Shown: positions 7,774 through 16,480, numbered from the stretch's first letter. The stretch: DNA of 64,000 bases from Arcicella sp038230735 (GCA_038230735.1 JBBRMR010000011.1:29026-93025); one strand, 5' to 3'. Numbers and translations: made by a program. Notes: a model not told the origin generated them from the sequence alone.

Positions 7774-8805
7774 TTGATTAATTCTTATCTTTACAAAAAA
7801 TCGTCCAAAATTTGTCCATTCAAAACGAATCCTAAATTTAAATTAATAAAAAATATTCAATCAACTGCAAAAAAAGTTTTAGAGGAAGAAGCAAATGCTA
7901 TCCTACAAATTATTCCTTTGATTGATTCTGAATTTGAAAGCTGTGTAAATCACCTACTTAGCTCACAGGGTCGGCTGGTGGTTACGGGTGTTGGCAAATC
8001 TGCCATTATTGCTCAAAAAATTGTGGCTACCTTGAATTCTACGGGAACACCCGCCTTATTTATGCACGCCGCCGATGCCATTCACGGCGACTTGGGAATG
8101 ATTCAAAACGGCGATACGGTCATGTGCATTTCGAGGTCGGGAGATACGCCCGAAATCAAAGTTTTAGTGCCACTTATCAAAAGAACTCATGTAAAGTTAA
8201 TTGCGATGGTGTCTAATCCAAGTTCTTATCTTGGAAAAAATGCAGATTTTTTACTCCATGCCCTCGCCGAAAAAGAGGCTGACCCCTTGAATCTTGCCCC
8301 CACCACCAGCACAACGGTTGCGTTGGCTTTGGGCGATGCATTGGCGGTTTGTCTGTTGGAATACCGTGGATTTAGTAGTAAAGACTTCGCCAAATATCAC
8401 CCTGGCGGGGCTTTAGGCAAGAAATTGTACTTGAAAGTATCCGATATTTATCCGAATCATGAATTGCCACTCGTACATACCCATACGAGTGTGAAGGAGG
8501 CAATTTTAGAAATAAGTTCTAAAAGATTAGGGGCAACGGCGGTGCTAAACGAAAATCAAGAATTGGCAGGAATTATTACGGATGGAGATATTCGGAGGAT
8601 GTTGAATACCCACGATTCTTTCACGGGACTGACCGCCCAAGATATTATGACTATTTCACCAAAAGCCATTGACCCAGAGGCGTATGCAGTGCATGCTTTA
8701 CAGATTATGCAGGAGAAAAATATTACGCAATTAGTTGTGGTTCAGAATAATAAGCCTTTGGGTTTCGTGCATTTGCATGATTTGTTGCGGGAGGGGTTGG
8801 TTTAA
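7774..8805 (+). CDS. D-arabinose-5-phosphate isomerase, KpsF/GutQ family
   Basis: 343 residues from a TTG start. The SIS sugar-isomerase domain (about residues 45-190) has GVGKSAIIAQKIVATLNSTG, HAADAIHGDLGM and SRSGDTPEIK. Two CBS repeats (about 225-343) follow, with HPGGALGKKLYLKVSDI joining the parts. It interconverts ribulose-5-phosphate and arabinose-5-phosphate for Kdo and hence LPS synthesis. No in-frame ATG exists before residue ~98, well inside the SIS fold, so initiation must use TTG (7774) or another non-ATG codon near the family-typical start (KNIQSTAKKVLEEEA); the first ~26 residues do not look conserved. Its stop shares bases with the convergent GntR stop. Symbol kdsD/kpsF is possible but not fixed by sequence alone. 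Confidence 0.9.
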   Translation: MINSYLYKKSSKICPFKTNPKFKLIKNIQSTAKKVLEEEANAILQIIPLIDSEFESCVNHLLSSQGRLVVTGVGKSAIIAQKIVATLNSTGTPALFMHAADAIHGDLGMIQNGDTVMCISRSGDTPEIKVLVPLIKRTHVKLIAMVSNPSSYLGKNADFLLHALAEKEADPLNLAPTTSTTVALALGDALAVCLLEYRGFSSKDFAKYHPGGALGKKLYLKVSDIYPNHELPLVHTHTSVKEAILEISSKRLGATAVLNENQELAGIITDGDIRRMLNTHDSFTGLTAQDIMTISPKAIDPEAYAVHALQIMQEKNITQLVVVQNNKPLGFVHLHDLLREGLV

Positions 8806-9821
8806 AGCGACCCTCTTACAATCAAACGACACTCGCTTGATACTTTCCCTTTTTGTTTATTACGAACCATTCTGCCCGCCAATTTACCCATTTCTACAAA
8901 ATCATTGGAAAGCGTAGTAATACCGTGTTGGGCTAAATTTGCTTTTATTGGCGTATCATCATAAGACATTAATCCTATATCTATACCCAATTTTAAGCCC
9001 TCTCGATTGGCATAATTTACGAATTGAACAAGGTCATTTTCCAAAAACAAAATATAGGCATTACCTTCTTTTAAATGCTCAAAATCTAACTGATAGATTA
9101 CTTCGTGAGCTATGTTATATTCATGACAAAACCGATTAAAACCCTCTAAAATGCCTTTGGGCGTATATTGAAACTGATTTTTACTTAAATAAAGAGTTAA
9201 GGTTTTATACTTTTCCAATAATGGTAACGTTTCGGTAAGTCCCCGATAAAAATTTTCTTCAAAATCTTGGTAAAGCACGGCATAATTATCCTCCAATTGC
9301 TCTACGTCAATGTCTAATACCAATAATTTTTCTTTGGGAATTTGTCTGAGAATCGAAGAAACGTCTTCGTTGAAGTGAGGCATCACAATATAATGATGAT
9401 AATTGCCAATATTATTGGTAATCAAATTTTCAAAGACATTTAATTCGTGATAATGAAAATATAAATCTATGGAAACATTCTCGCCGAGGGATTCTCTTAA
9501 TGACAAAAAAAGTGCTTCTTTGTAGGAATTCATCGCATCAAAAAGCACAAAAACGTGCATGGTTGTTTGTACATCCGTGGAGATAATATAATATCCTTTG
9601 CCGTGTTGAGAAGCCATAATACCCCGTTCACGCAGTTCCTCATAAGCACGAATGACGGTCATACGAGCAACCCCGAGCGAACTTGTAATGTCATTAATGG
9701 TGGGCAGTTGGTCTCCTCTTTTTAGTATTTTTTGCTCAATCTTACCAATAACATCCTCCACAATCTGCTGATACTTAGGGGTTTGAGCATTGGGAAGTAT
9801 TTGTAAGTGGCTTTTTTTCAT
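8802..9821 (-). CDS. GntR-family regulator with LacI-type sensor domain
   Basis: 339 residues. Residues about 13-85 form a GntR winged helix: KYQQIVEDVIGKIEQKILKR, then GDQLPTINDITSSLGVARMT and the wing EELRERGIMASQHGKGYYI. The rest resembles a periplasmic-binding-protein/LacI sugar-binding sensor (YILFLENDLVQFVNYANREG, IGLMSYDDTPIKANLAQHGI, VEMGKLAGRMV), the architecture of AraR-type regulators. Such proteins usually respond to a carbohydrate ligand. The target is not evident: neighbours are a KpsF-type isomerase (convergent) and LVIVD lipoproteins (upstream, same strand, 113 bp away). Its stop TAA overlaps the KpsF stop on the other strand. Confidence 0.85.
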   Translation of the reverse strand: MKKSHLQILPNAQTPKYQQIVEDVIGKIEQKILKRGDQLPTINDITSSLGVARMTVIRAYEELRERGIMASQHGKGYYIISTDVQTTMHVFVLFDAMNSYKEALFLSLRESLGENVSIDLYFHYHELNVFENLITNNIGNYHHYIVMPHFNEDVSSILRQIPKEKLLVLDIDVEQLEDNYAVLYQDFEENFYRGLTETLPLLEKYKTLTLYLSKNQFQYTPKGILEGFNRFCHEYNIAHEVIYQLDFEHLKEGNAYILFLENDLVQFVNYANREGLKLGIDIGLMSYDDTPIKANLAQHGITTLSNDFVEMGKLAGRMVRNKQKGKVSSECRLIVRGSL

Positions 9822-9933
9822 AAAAATGGTATCAATTCTTTTAGCTTATGATTTAGATGTCAGTACAAGAGTTGGAATCTTCACTTATTACATCTTTATA
9901 AGGTAAGTTACAGAATTTTTACCCTGATAAGCC

Positions 9934-10683
9934 TTATTCAATCGAAATTTTACTTAATAATTTCAAACTTTTGGGTTCGGTATAATCATATTGATAAATC
10001 CCATTTTTGCCCGTTACGATTAATCTTTTTTGAGTTGGAATAACATCGTAGGAAACTACATCATTGATAAATTCTCGCTGAATGGGATTTAAAGGGTCTG
10101 TCAAATCAAAGGATTTTAAGCCATTTGAACCTTCACAAATGAATAAATTTGTGCCATCCACTGCCAAGCCGTGCGGATTCAACATCTGAATAGATTTTAC
10201 TAATCGTGGAGTTATTGGATTACTGACATCAATAATATCCAAAGAATTTTGCCCATTTCGACAGCTTGTGCCACTTCTGAGGGTTACGTAAGCATAGTTA
10301 CCTTGCACCACTACGGGGTCGCAACTGTATATGTGTGAATAGGTGGACAAAAACTGCGGATTGGCGGGATTTTTATTGTCATATATTTTCATTCCCGTTG
10401 TTGTGCCGATGTACAAAGCATCTTTGTAAGGGAAAATTGTTTCCGCCCCAAAGCCCAAATTTAAGGTTTTCAACTTATTGGGTTTATCCGCCACGTTTAC
10501 ATCAAAAACTGAAAGGTCAGTATTGGTAACGGTGTATAAAAAACCATCGCTCAACGTAAAGCGAGCCAATGAACCGCCCGTGCCGTTACCCGTTGAAGAA
10601 GGCGAAAACGAAGAATCGCTACTGCTGGTTTGGCAATTTTGGAATAAAAATATTCCTATCAAAAATAGAATTAGCTTTTTCAT
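9934..10683 (-). CDS. LVIVD-repeat lipoprotein (second of pair)
   Basis: 249 residues. Lipoprotein signal with Cys in FLFQNCQTSS, a Ser/Gly-rich linker, then beta-propeller-like repeats of the LVIVD type: LDIIDVSNPITPRLV, LKSFDLTDPLNPIQRE and LSVFDVNVADKPNKLK show the repeated D(V/L)..P..P pattern. The start at 10683 overlaps the preceding gene's stop by ATGA, which favours it over an upstream ATG at 10692. It is translationally coupled to the first LVIVD lipoprotein. Such proteins are predicted surface or periplasmic-side propellers of unknown ligand; no enzyme motif was seen. Confidence 0.8.
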   Translation of the reverse strand: MKKLILFLIGIFLFQNCQTSSSDSSFSPSSTGNGTGGSLARFTLSDGFLYTVTNTDLSVFDVNVADKPNKLKTLNLGFGAETIFPYKDALYIGTTTGMKIYDNKNPANPQFLSTYSHIYSCDPVVVQGNYAYVTLRSGTSCRNGQNSLDIIDVSNPITPRLVKSIQMLNPHGLAVDGTNLFICEGSNGLKSFDLTDPLNPIQREFINDVVSYDVIPTQKRLIVTGKNGIYQYDYTEPKSLKLLSKISIE

Positions 10684-11216
10684 CTGAAACATTTTAGGTT
10701 TGAATCATAAGGTACCTTTTGCCAGCCAACCACAACACCTTTCGTTTTATCCACGCACTCAAAAAAAGTATTGAAAAAAGGAGGAAAATCCGTTGTAGGC
10801 AACACAAAAATATCCTTCAAACGATTCACTACTTTGGCTTGCGTTGGGTCGCTAATGTCAATTACTACCAAATCTCTGCCATTATCGGCGTACATGGTTG
10901 TTCCTCGCACGGCAATATCCACATTACCAGCAATTTGTATGAAACCAATCTTTTGAGGATTTTTGGGGTCACGGTTGTTGATAACGTGTACGCCCTTCGA
11001 CTGTTCGTTGATGAACAGATAATTGTCCTTGATATAAATTTTGCCTGGCAATTTCAAGGCTTGCGGACTGGTTACACTTATTTTTTCGTAATCATCCTTA
11101 CTAAAATAAATGGGGCGGTAACCGTCCGTTTTTTGAGGCTCATATTGTTGCGTTTTATTCCAGTAACATCCTGAAAACAAGTTTATTATGAGCAAATAGA
11201 GAAGAGTTTTTTTCAT
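10680..11216 (-). CDS. LVIVD-repeat lipoprotein (first of pair)
   Basis: 178 residues with lipobox LFSGC (Cys17). The body has two LVIVD-like units: GVHVINNRDPKNPQKIGFI and DLVVIDISDPTQAKVVNRL. The gene ends by an ATGA overlap with the second LVIVD lipoprotein, so the pair forms a two-gene operon of related proteins, probably from duplication. It is shorter than typical LVIVD proteins, so the propeller may be completed by the partner protein; that is inference. Confidence 0.8.
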   Translation of the reverse strand: MKKTLLYLLIINLFSGCYWNKTQQYEPQKTDGYRPIYFSKDDYEKISVTSPQALKLPGKIYIKDNYLFINEQSKGVHVINNRDPKNPQKIGFIQIAGNVDIAVRGTTMYADNGRDLVVIDISDPTQAKVVNRLKDIFVLPTTDFPPFFNTFFECVDKTKGVVVGWQKVPYDSNLKCFR

Positions 11217-11299
11217 GAGTTTAAGGGCTGATTTTGATGTAAAGTATTGCTTTGTACTGATAGACGTAAAGAGTTTATAAATGGTTGCATCTCAAAAAA

Positions 11300-12106
11300 T
11301 TATCCTTCAAATTTACTCTCTCGTTTGGTCATTTTTGCTTCAAAAGCCTCTTGCAAATCTGCCGAAAGAAGCATGGCGGCGTTCCAAGTTGCCATGTAAT
11401 TGAGTCCATCCGCCACGGAATGGTCACGGGTATGGAGAAGAATATGCTTCGTTCCTCGGATGGCGATGGGGGATTTTTGGGCGATGGTTTCGGCAATTTT
11501 CATCACTTCTTCCATCATCGTATTTTTGTCAGCAAAGGAACGATTTACGATGCCAATTTTCTCGGCTTCTTTGCCATCCACATTACGTCCTGTGTATGCC
11601 ATTTCACGTACTAATCCATCACCAATAAGTTTGGGTAATCTTTGCAAAGTTCCTAAATCTGCCACCATGCCCATATCAATTTCTTTTATGGTAAAAAAGG
11701 CATCATCCGTGCAGTAACGCATATCACAGCCACAAATCAGGTCGATTCCGCCGCCAATACAACCGCCATGAACCGCCGCCAACACGGGTTTTGAACAGTT
11801 TTCGATGGCATTAATCGGGGCTTGTAATTTCAAAACATCCTTCCGCAATTTCTCCCGCTTCCGACCATCGCATTTGATATGATTTTGTGAAACTGACATC
11901 AACAAACTGAGGTCTATCCCCGCACAAAAATGTTTGCTTTCACCGCCTTCCAAGACGATGACACGTACCTCTGAATTTTCATCCAAATAATTAAAAATCT
12001 CCGTGATTTCATCCCAAGCCGTCATATTGAGGGCATTCATTTTGTCGGGACGGTTGATGGTTATGTGGGCGATGTGGTCTTGAATGTTTAATTTGAGGGT
12101 TTCCAT
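11300..12106 (-). CDS. crotonase, ECH1-like dienoyl-CoA isomerase
   Basis: 268 residues of the crotonase (enoyl-CoA hydratase/isomerase) superfamily: HITINRPDKMNALN at the N-terminus, the CoA-binding oxyanion-hole segments FCAGIDLSLL and AAVHGGCIGGGIDL. The active-site segment reads KEIDMGMVADLGTLQRLPK, which matches mitochondrial ECH1 (delta3,5-delta2,4-dienoyl-CoA isomerase) and carries the Glu and the second acidic Asp used by that enzyme. This suggests isomerisation in breakdown of unsaturated fatty acids rather than plain hydration. It is a single minus-strand gene next to the LVIVD lipoproteins with no other beta-oxidation gene nearby. Confidence 0.85.
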   Translation of the reverse strand: METLKLNIQDHIAHITINRPDKMNALNMTAWDEITEIFNYLDENSEVRVIVLEGGESKHFCAGIDLSLLMSVSQNHIKCDGRKREKLRKDVLKLQAPINAIENCSKPVLAAVHGGCIGGGIDLICGCDMRYCTDDAFFTIKEIDMGMVADLGTLQRLPKLIGDGLVREMAYTGRNVDGKEAEKIGIVNRSFADKNTMMEEVMKIAETIAQKSPIAIRGTKHILLHTRDHSVADGLNYMATWNAAMLLSADLQEAFEAKMTKRESKFEG

Positions 12107-12426
12107 GTTTTATTGAATGAGTTTGTGATTGAGTGATTTATTGGATATTAATTAGCATTTTTTGGCAATAAAGATAGTTAAAAATGAGTATATGATTAGT
12201 CATTTTGTATTTTTCAGAATAGGAAAATATAGTAGGCTAATAGATTATCGTTAATAGATAGTTAGGTATAGAAAATATATACCATAAAATTTTCCTTAAA
12301 AATACTAACAAACTCATATACGTAATCTGAAAATCTTTTTGTTTTTTTGTTGTATTATTTTGACAAGAATTTTAATAAAACCAAGAAAATAGTTAAATCA
12401 TTCACATTCTAAAACCCTAATTCATT
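12107..12426. other. 320-bp divergent intergenic region
   Basis: AT-rich spacer between the crotonase (minus) and the MFS transporter (plus). The left end carries heptad-like TGA-rich units (about 12115-12150). TTATTTTG at 12355-12362 is one base from the Bacteroidota -7 consensus TAnnTTTG, but the nearest upstream TTTTTG (12336-12341) is too close (13 bp), so the promoter call is weak. TATCTTTA on the minus strand at about 12167-12174 could serve the crotonase. No RNA gene or open frame was recognised. Confidence 0.35.
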
Positions 12427-13647
12427 ATGGTTCAGTCAATTAACAAAGATCGACTTTTTTTAGGCAGTTGTTTTGCTCTCATCACAACGGCATTTTCATT
12501 TAGTATTCGTGCGGGTATTTTGGCACAATTGGGTACTCAGTTTCAATTAACGGGTGAACAATTGGGTTGGATAAATTCAATGTGGTTTCTTGGATTCCCC
12601 ATTTCGATGATTATAGGTGGATTGGTTTATTACACCGTTGGACCAAAAAAGATTATGCTTTTTGCCTTTGCGGCTCACGCCATCGGAATTTTGATGACTA
12701 TTTACGCAACGGGTTACAGCACTTTATTGATTTCAACGCTTTTAATTGGCTTAGGAAATGGTTGCACCGAAGCGGCTTGTAATCCAATGATTGCTGATAC
12801 TTATTCGGGTACTGATATGAACAAAATGTTGAACCGTTTCCACATGTGGTTTCCAGGTGGAATTGTCGTAGGAAGTCTTATTTCAAAATTCATGACGGAT
12901 GGAGGAATGTCTTGGCAATCACAAATTTGGGTAATTTTGATTCCTACTATTACATATTTTATTTTGTTTCAGGGTCAGGAATTTCCGAAGCCAAAAGTTG
13001 AAGGGGCTACTTCTATTTCCAATAATTTAAAGGCAATGATGTCGCCATTATTTATTTTTATATTCTGTTGTATGGCTCTCACGGCTATTTCAGAATTTGG
13101 GCCACAGCAATGGACGGGCTTGATTATGAGTAAAAGTGGTGCAAGTCCAATGTTGATTTTGGCTTTGGTAACGGGTACGATGGCAATATGTAGGTATTTT
13201 GCGGGGTCAATTATTGGTACTTTGGGACAAACAGGCGTTCTTTTAATTTCCTCAGTATTGGCAACGGCTGGCATTTTGCTTTTCGCCACGCAAACGGGTG
13301 CAATGGCTTATGTTGCGGCATTGTGTTTTGCCTTTGGCGTTGCTTTATTTTGGCCCACCATGCTTGGTTTTGTAGCGGAGAAAATGCCACAAACGGGTGC
13401 ATTTGGTTTGTCGATTGTGGGTGGCGTTGGAATGTTTTCAACCTCAATTTTCCAACCAATTATTGGCGGATGGCTTGATAGTGAAAAAGCAACTGCAACC
13501 GCCAAAGGACTAACGGGCGATTTGGCGGAACTAACCGCAGGACAGGCAACCTTAGATAATATTGCTATTTTCCCTGCTATTCTGATTGTTGCATTCGCAG
13601 GATTGTATTTTTATATGCGTAAACAAAAGACTATGGCATTAGCTTAA
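12427..13647 (+). CDS. MFS transporter
   Basis: 406 residues, about 12 hydrophobic segments. It is a major facilitator protein with a loop 2-3 motif region (GGLVYYTVGPKKIML), ending in a short basic tail. The pattern (GNGCTEAACNPMIADTY in TM4, FHMWFPGGIVVGS, then GWLDSEKA) resembles sugar or organic-anion MFS permeases common in Cytophagales; the substrate cannot be read from sequence. It stands alone with a terminator just after it (13666-13707). The ATG start lies four residues before the first charged group leading into TM1. Confidence 0.85.
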   Translation: MVQSINKDRLFLGSCFALITTAFSFSIRAGILAQLGTQFQLTGEQLGWINSMWFLGFPISMIIGGLVYYTVGPKKIMLFAFAAHAIGILMTIYATGYSTLLISTLLIGLGNGCTEAACNPMIADTYSGTDMNKMLNRFHMWFPGGIVVGSLISKFMTDGGMSWQSQIWVILIPTITYFILFQGQEFPKPKVEGATSISNNLKAMMSPLFIFIFCCMALTAISEFGPQQWTGLIMSKSGASPMLILALVTGTMAICRYFAGSIIGTLGQTGVLLISSVLATAGILLFATQTGAMAYVAALCFAFGVALFWPTMLGFVAEKMPQTGAFGLSIVGGVGMFSTSIFQPIIGGWLDSEKATATAKGLTGDLAELTAGQATLDNIAIFPAILIVAFAGLYFYMRKQKTMALA

Positions 13648-13665
13648 AAATTGAGTTCAATTAAA

Positions 13666-13707
13666 AACCAAACCCCACGAATACTCGTTATTCTGTGAGG
13701 TTTTTGT
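13666..13707 (+). terminator. terminator after MFS transporter
   Basis: AAACCCCAC (about 13670-13678) can pair with GTGAGGTTT (13695-13703) around a short AT-rich loop, followed by a T-run (TTTTTGTTT). Placed 20-60 bp after the stop codon. Confidence 0.65.
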
Positions 13708-13708
13708 T

Positions 13709-13764
13709 TGTACCACGGGAATCCTTTCCCGTGTTTTATGTACCACGGAAAAGGATTCCCGTGT
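13709..13764. repeat. paired GTACCACGG palindromes (REP-like)
   Basis: Two hairpins side by side: CACGGGAA/TTCCCGTG at 13714-13733 with a 4-nt loop, and an imperfect relative at 13744-13763. The two are also inverted copies of one another (ACGGGAATCC against GGATTCCCGT). Both begin TGTACCACGG, as the 16404-16457 element begins and ends with GTACCAC/GTGGTAC. This looks like a dispersed palindromic repeat family rather than a gene-specific signal. Confidence 0.7.
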
Positions 13765-13813
13765 TTTGTTTTTTTCAAAATAACTCGTATTTTAGTAAAA
13801 AAATATCAAAGCA

Positions 13814-14368
13814 ATGGATTTAGTAGCCGAAAAAATATATACCGTAGAGGAATACTTCGAGTTAGAGCGTAACTCAGAAGTAAAGCATGAATTCGTAGAA
13901 GGTCAATTAATAGAAATGCCAGGAGAAAAAAGAATTGCCAACCGAGTAGCTGGAAGTATTTATGCTTTATTGCTACGCCTATTAAATCACAAAGTCTTTG
14001 AAGTTTATATTGAAGATGTGAAATTAAGTACCGTTAAAAACAAACGTTACCGTTACCCAGACGTTATGGTTGTACCTGTAATTGATGATGAAGATGATGC
14101 TATGGTTCACCAAGCCGTTTTCATTGCTGAAATTCTATCGCCAACTACTGAAAAAATGGATAGAAACGACAAATTAAAGGAATACTCAAAAATACCATCA
14201 GTTCAATATTATTTGTTAGTTTCACAGGAAGAAACTGTTATTGAGTTATATAAACGCAATGGAAATATTTTTGAATACTCATTTTTTACCGAAAAAACAG
14301 ACATTATTGACTTACCATTTTTCGACATAAAATTTACTTTGGATGATATTTATAAAAACATCTTGTAA
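13814..14368 (+). CDS. Uma2-family (PD-(D/E)XK) putative endonuclease
   Basis: 184 residues of the Uma2/DUF820 restriction-endonuclease-like fold: YTVEEYFELERNSEVKHEFVEGQLIEM at the N-terminus (the ..E...G.L...), then the core RYRYPDVMVVPVIDDED and FIAEILSPTTEKMDRNDKLKEYSKIPSV..Y.LV, which supplies the acidic residues of the nuclease centre. Members are scattered through Cytophagales and Cyanobacteria, often in many copies and without partners. Function unproven. It lies just after a REP-like palindrome pair and before a strong hairpin (14398-14432). Confidence 0.85.
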   Translation: MDLVAEKIYTVEEYFELERNSEVKHEFVEGQLIEMPGEKRIANRVAGSIYALLLRLLNHKVFEVYIEDVKLSTVKNKRYRYPDVMVVPVIDDEDDAMVHQAVFIAEILSPTTEKMDRNDKLKEYSKIPSVQYYLLVSQEETVIELYKRNGNIFEYSFFTEKTDIIDLPFFDIKFTLDDIYKNIL

Positions 14369-14397
14369 AACGTCATTCAGCATACAATTCTAAAACT

Positions 14398-14432
14398 AAG
14401 CCTTGCAGATATTTGTGTAATCTGCAAGGCTT
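14398..14432 (+). terminator. strong hairpin, terminator or dispersed palindrome
   Basis: AAGCCTTGCAGAT (14398-14410) pairs perfectly with ATCTGCAAGGCTT (14420-14432), loop about 9 nt, followed by AATTTG rather than a T-run. The following TTGTAGAACAGGTTTCTAATCTG looks like another palindromic fragment. It probably ends the Uma2 transcript. Confidence 0.55.
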
Positions 14433-14477
14433 AATTTGTAGAACAGGTTTCTAATCTGCCATTTAAAACAACTTTAT

Positions 14478-15341
14478 ATGCTCTTAAAATTTTCCAAACG
14501 CTTAATAATCGGATATGTAATCCTGTTTATAATTTCGCAAATTCTTTCCTCCTGTCTAACTTTCAAAACCTCTCAAAAAGATATTGATAAAGCCTTTTTT
14601 GGCTACAAAATGAAGCCCGTTCAACACCAAATAGAAGTCAATGACGTGATGATGAATTATGCTGAAATAGGCTCTGATTCGCTTCCAGTAGCTTTTTTTG
14701 TACACGGTTCGCCTGGTTCTTGGAGTGGTTTTATGGATTTTATGAAAGATACGATTCTCTTGAAAAAAGTAAAAATGGTATCAGTGGATAGAATTGGTTT
14801 TGGCGAATCTGACTACGGTTATGCCGAAGAATCACTCATTCGACAGGCAGAATATTTGAAGCCTATTGTGTTGAAATACAAGCAAATGGGCAAAAAAATT
14901 ATCTTAATCGGGCATTCCTTGGGTGGACCGATGATTGCCCGCATGGCAATGGATTATCCAGCATTGATTGACAATCTTATCATCGTGGCGGGTTCAATTG
15001 CCCCTGAACTTGAACCCAACGAAAAGTGGTTCAGAATTCCGATGGATTTTACGCCCATCCGAGTATTGATACCCTCTTCTTTTCGTGCTTCCAATCATGA
15101 AATACTTTATTTGAAACCCGAATTAGAAAAGATGTTACCTTTGTGGAGGAATATCCGCCAACCCGTGATTATAATACAGGGCGGAAAGGATATGTTTGTG
15201 AGTCCAAAGAATGTAGATTTTGCCCAAAAAATGTTGGTCAATGCCAAATCTTTAAAGATTGTGAAAGTTGATACCATGAATCATTTTGTACCGTGGAGTC
15301 ATCCGCAATTGATAAAAAGGGCGATAATTGAAAGTTTATGA
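14478..15341 (+). CDS. alpha/beta hydrolase, membrane-anchored
   Basis: 287 residues. N-terminal hydrophobic segment ending in LSSC, so probably a lipoprotein or a TM-anchored protein. The alpha/beta-hydrolase fold is complete: FVHGSPGSWSGF oxyanion region, nucleophile elbow GHSLGG (Ser), acid in IQGGKDMFVSPKN (Asp) and histidine in DTMNHFVPWSHP. It acts in the periplasm if the anchor is real. Substrate unknown; esterases and peptidases share this fold. Its stop overlaps the ispF start (ATGA at 15338-15341), so both are translated together although a functional link is not obvious. Confidence 0.85.
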   Translation: MLLKFSKRLIIGYVILFIISQILSSCLTFKTSQKDIDKAFFGYKMKPVQHQIEVNDVMMNYAEIGSDSLPVAFFVHGSPGSWSGFMDFMKDTILLKKVKMVSVDRIGFGESDYGYAEESLIRQAEYLKPIVLKYKQMGKKIILIGHSLGGPMIARMAMDYPALIDNLIIVAGSIAPELEPNEKWFRIPMDFTPIRVLIPSSFRASNHEILYLKPELEKMLPLWRNIRQPVIIIQGGKDMFVSPKNVDFAQKMLVNAKSLKIVKVDTMNHFVPWSHPQLIKRAIIESL

Positions 15342-15817
15342 AATTAAGAATAGGACAAGGTTATGACGTACATCGTCTGGAAGAAGGTAGAGACTTTTGG
15401 TTGGGTGGCATCATTGTGCCTCATACACACGGGGCGGTTGGACATTCGGATGCGGATATTGTCTGTCATGTGATATGCGATGCCCTTTTAGGAGCTGCCA
15501 ATATGCGAAATATCGGTTATCATTTCTCGGACAAAGACCCCCAATACAAAGGCGTTGATTCAAAGGTTTTGGTCAGAAAAGTGCTTGAAATGGTACGTGA
15601 GGCGGGTTGGGAAGTGAATAATTTAGACGTAACCATTATTTTGCAAGAACCAAAACTGAATCCACACATTCCCACGATGAAGGCCTGTTTGGCGAAGGTA
15701 ATGAATATTCCCGAAGACGACCTTTCCATCAAAGCAACCACTTCCGAACATATTGGTTTTGTGGGGCGTGGCGAAGGCGTGGCGGCTCAATGTGTGGCGT
15801 TGATTGTGAAGGATTAG
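15338..15817 (+). CDS. ispF: 2-C-methyl-D-erythritol 2,4-cyclodiphosphate synthase
   Basis: 159 residues, normal length. Starts MKLRIGQGYDVHRL with the metal-binding Asp-x-His (DVH), then LGGIIVPHTHGAVGHSDADIVCHVICDALLGAA, another metal ligand region, KDPQYKGVDSKVL, and the C-terminal IKATTSEHIGFVGRGEGVAAQ. It makes MEcPP in the non-mevalonate isoprenoid pathway, so the organism uses MEP. Overlaps the hydrolase stop by 4 bp; converges on the GNAT gene with 3 bp between stops. Confidence 0.96.
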   Translation: MKLRIGQGYDVHRLEEGRDFWLGGIIVPHTHGAVGHSDADIVCHVICDALLGAANMRNIGYHFSDKDPQYKGVDSKVLVRKVLEMVREAGWEVNNLDVTIILQEPKLNPHIPTMKACLAKVMNIPEDDLSIKATTSEHIGFVGRGEGVAAQCVALIVKD

Positions 15818-15820
15818 GGA

Positions 15821-16348
15821 TTATTCCCGAAACTTAACGTACACATATTCGTCAATCAATACCCCATTTTTAATCGCCCCTTTCTTCCGAATTCCCTCAA
15901 ATTCAAACCCCGCTTTTTCCAAAACTCGCATTGAAGGTTTGTTGTGTTCATAAACGGCTGCCCAAAGTCTTATAAGCTCTGGAAAATTTGCAAAAACGTA
16001 ATCAGTTGTTTGTTTTACAGCTTCGGAAGCAATGCCTTTTCCCCAATAATTTTCTCCGAGCCAATAACCAATTTCAGCCGTAACTCGCTGAATATCAGAG
16101 CCAAGTATTATTCCAATTGCTCCAATCACTTCGCCATCTACATCAATAGCAAAGCAAGTATTGGGCTTATCCGTTTCTTTATTGGCATTAATCCACCAAA
16201 CAGCATCTTCATGCGTATAAGGATGCGGGAAGTTATCTTTTACGTTGTTAAAAATCTTAATATTATTGGCATTTGCAACCAATGGGGCTTCATCGCCGTC
16301 TCTGAAAGGGCGGAGGGTGAAAGCTGGTGTTTGATTAATGTTCGTCAT
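15821..16348 (-). CDS. GNAT N-acetyltransferase (RimJ/RimL type)
   Basis: 175 residues. RimJ/RimL-like GNAT fold: FTLRPFRDGDEAPLVANANN at the start, IGAIGIILG in strand 4, the acetyl-CoA loop region AEIGYWLGENYWGKGIASEAV and the C-terminal ELIRLWAAVYEHNKPSMRVLEKAGFEFEGIRKKGAIKNG. Likely acetylates an amino group on a protein or small molecule; target unknown. Stands alone on the minus strand. Confidence 0.88.
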   Translation of the reverse strand: MTNINQTPAFTLRPFRDGDEAPLVANANNIKIFNNVKDNFPHPYTHEDAVWWINANKETDKPNTCFAIDVDGEVIGAIGIILGSDIQRVTAEIGYWLGENYWGKGIASEAVKQTTDYVFANFPELIRLWAAVYEHNKPSMRVLEKAGFEFEGIRKKGAIKNGVLIDEYVYVKFRE

Positions 16349-16403
16349 AAAGGTAAATATCCGAAAAAATCCTTTTATTTTTGGAATGATTGTTGAATAA
16401 AAT

Positions 16404-16457
16404 GTACCACAGGCTTTAGCCTGTTTGGAGTCCGAAACAGACTAAAGCCTGTGGTAC
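16404..16457. repeat. GTACCACAGGC palindromic element
   Basis: GTACCACAGGCTTTAG (16404-16419) and CTAAAGCCTGTGGTAC (16442-16457) are perfect 16-bp inverted copies around a 22-nt centre; each arm also contains its own mini-palindrome (CAGGCTTTAGCCTG). Same architecture as the 13709-13764 element. It lies between divergent genes, immediately before the start of the glycosyltransferase-like gene. Confidence 0.85.
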
Positions 16458-16480
16458 AAATTTCCCTTACCCTTTTAAAA

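Noticed and set aside
12336..12362. Promoter for the MFS transporter
   Set aside because: TTATTTTG is near consensus but the TTTTTG upstream is only 13 bp away; kept only as a note in the intergenic entry.
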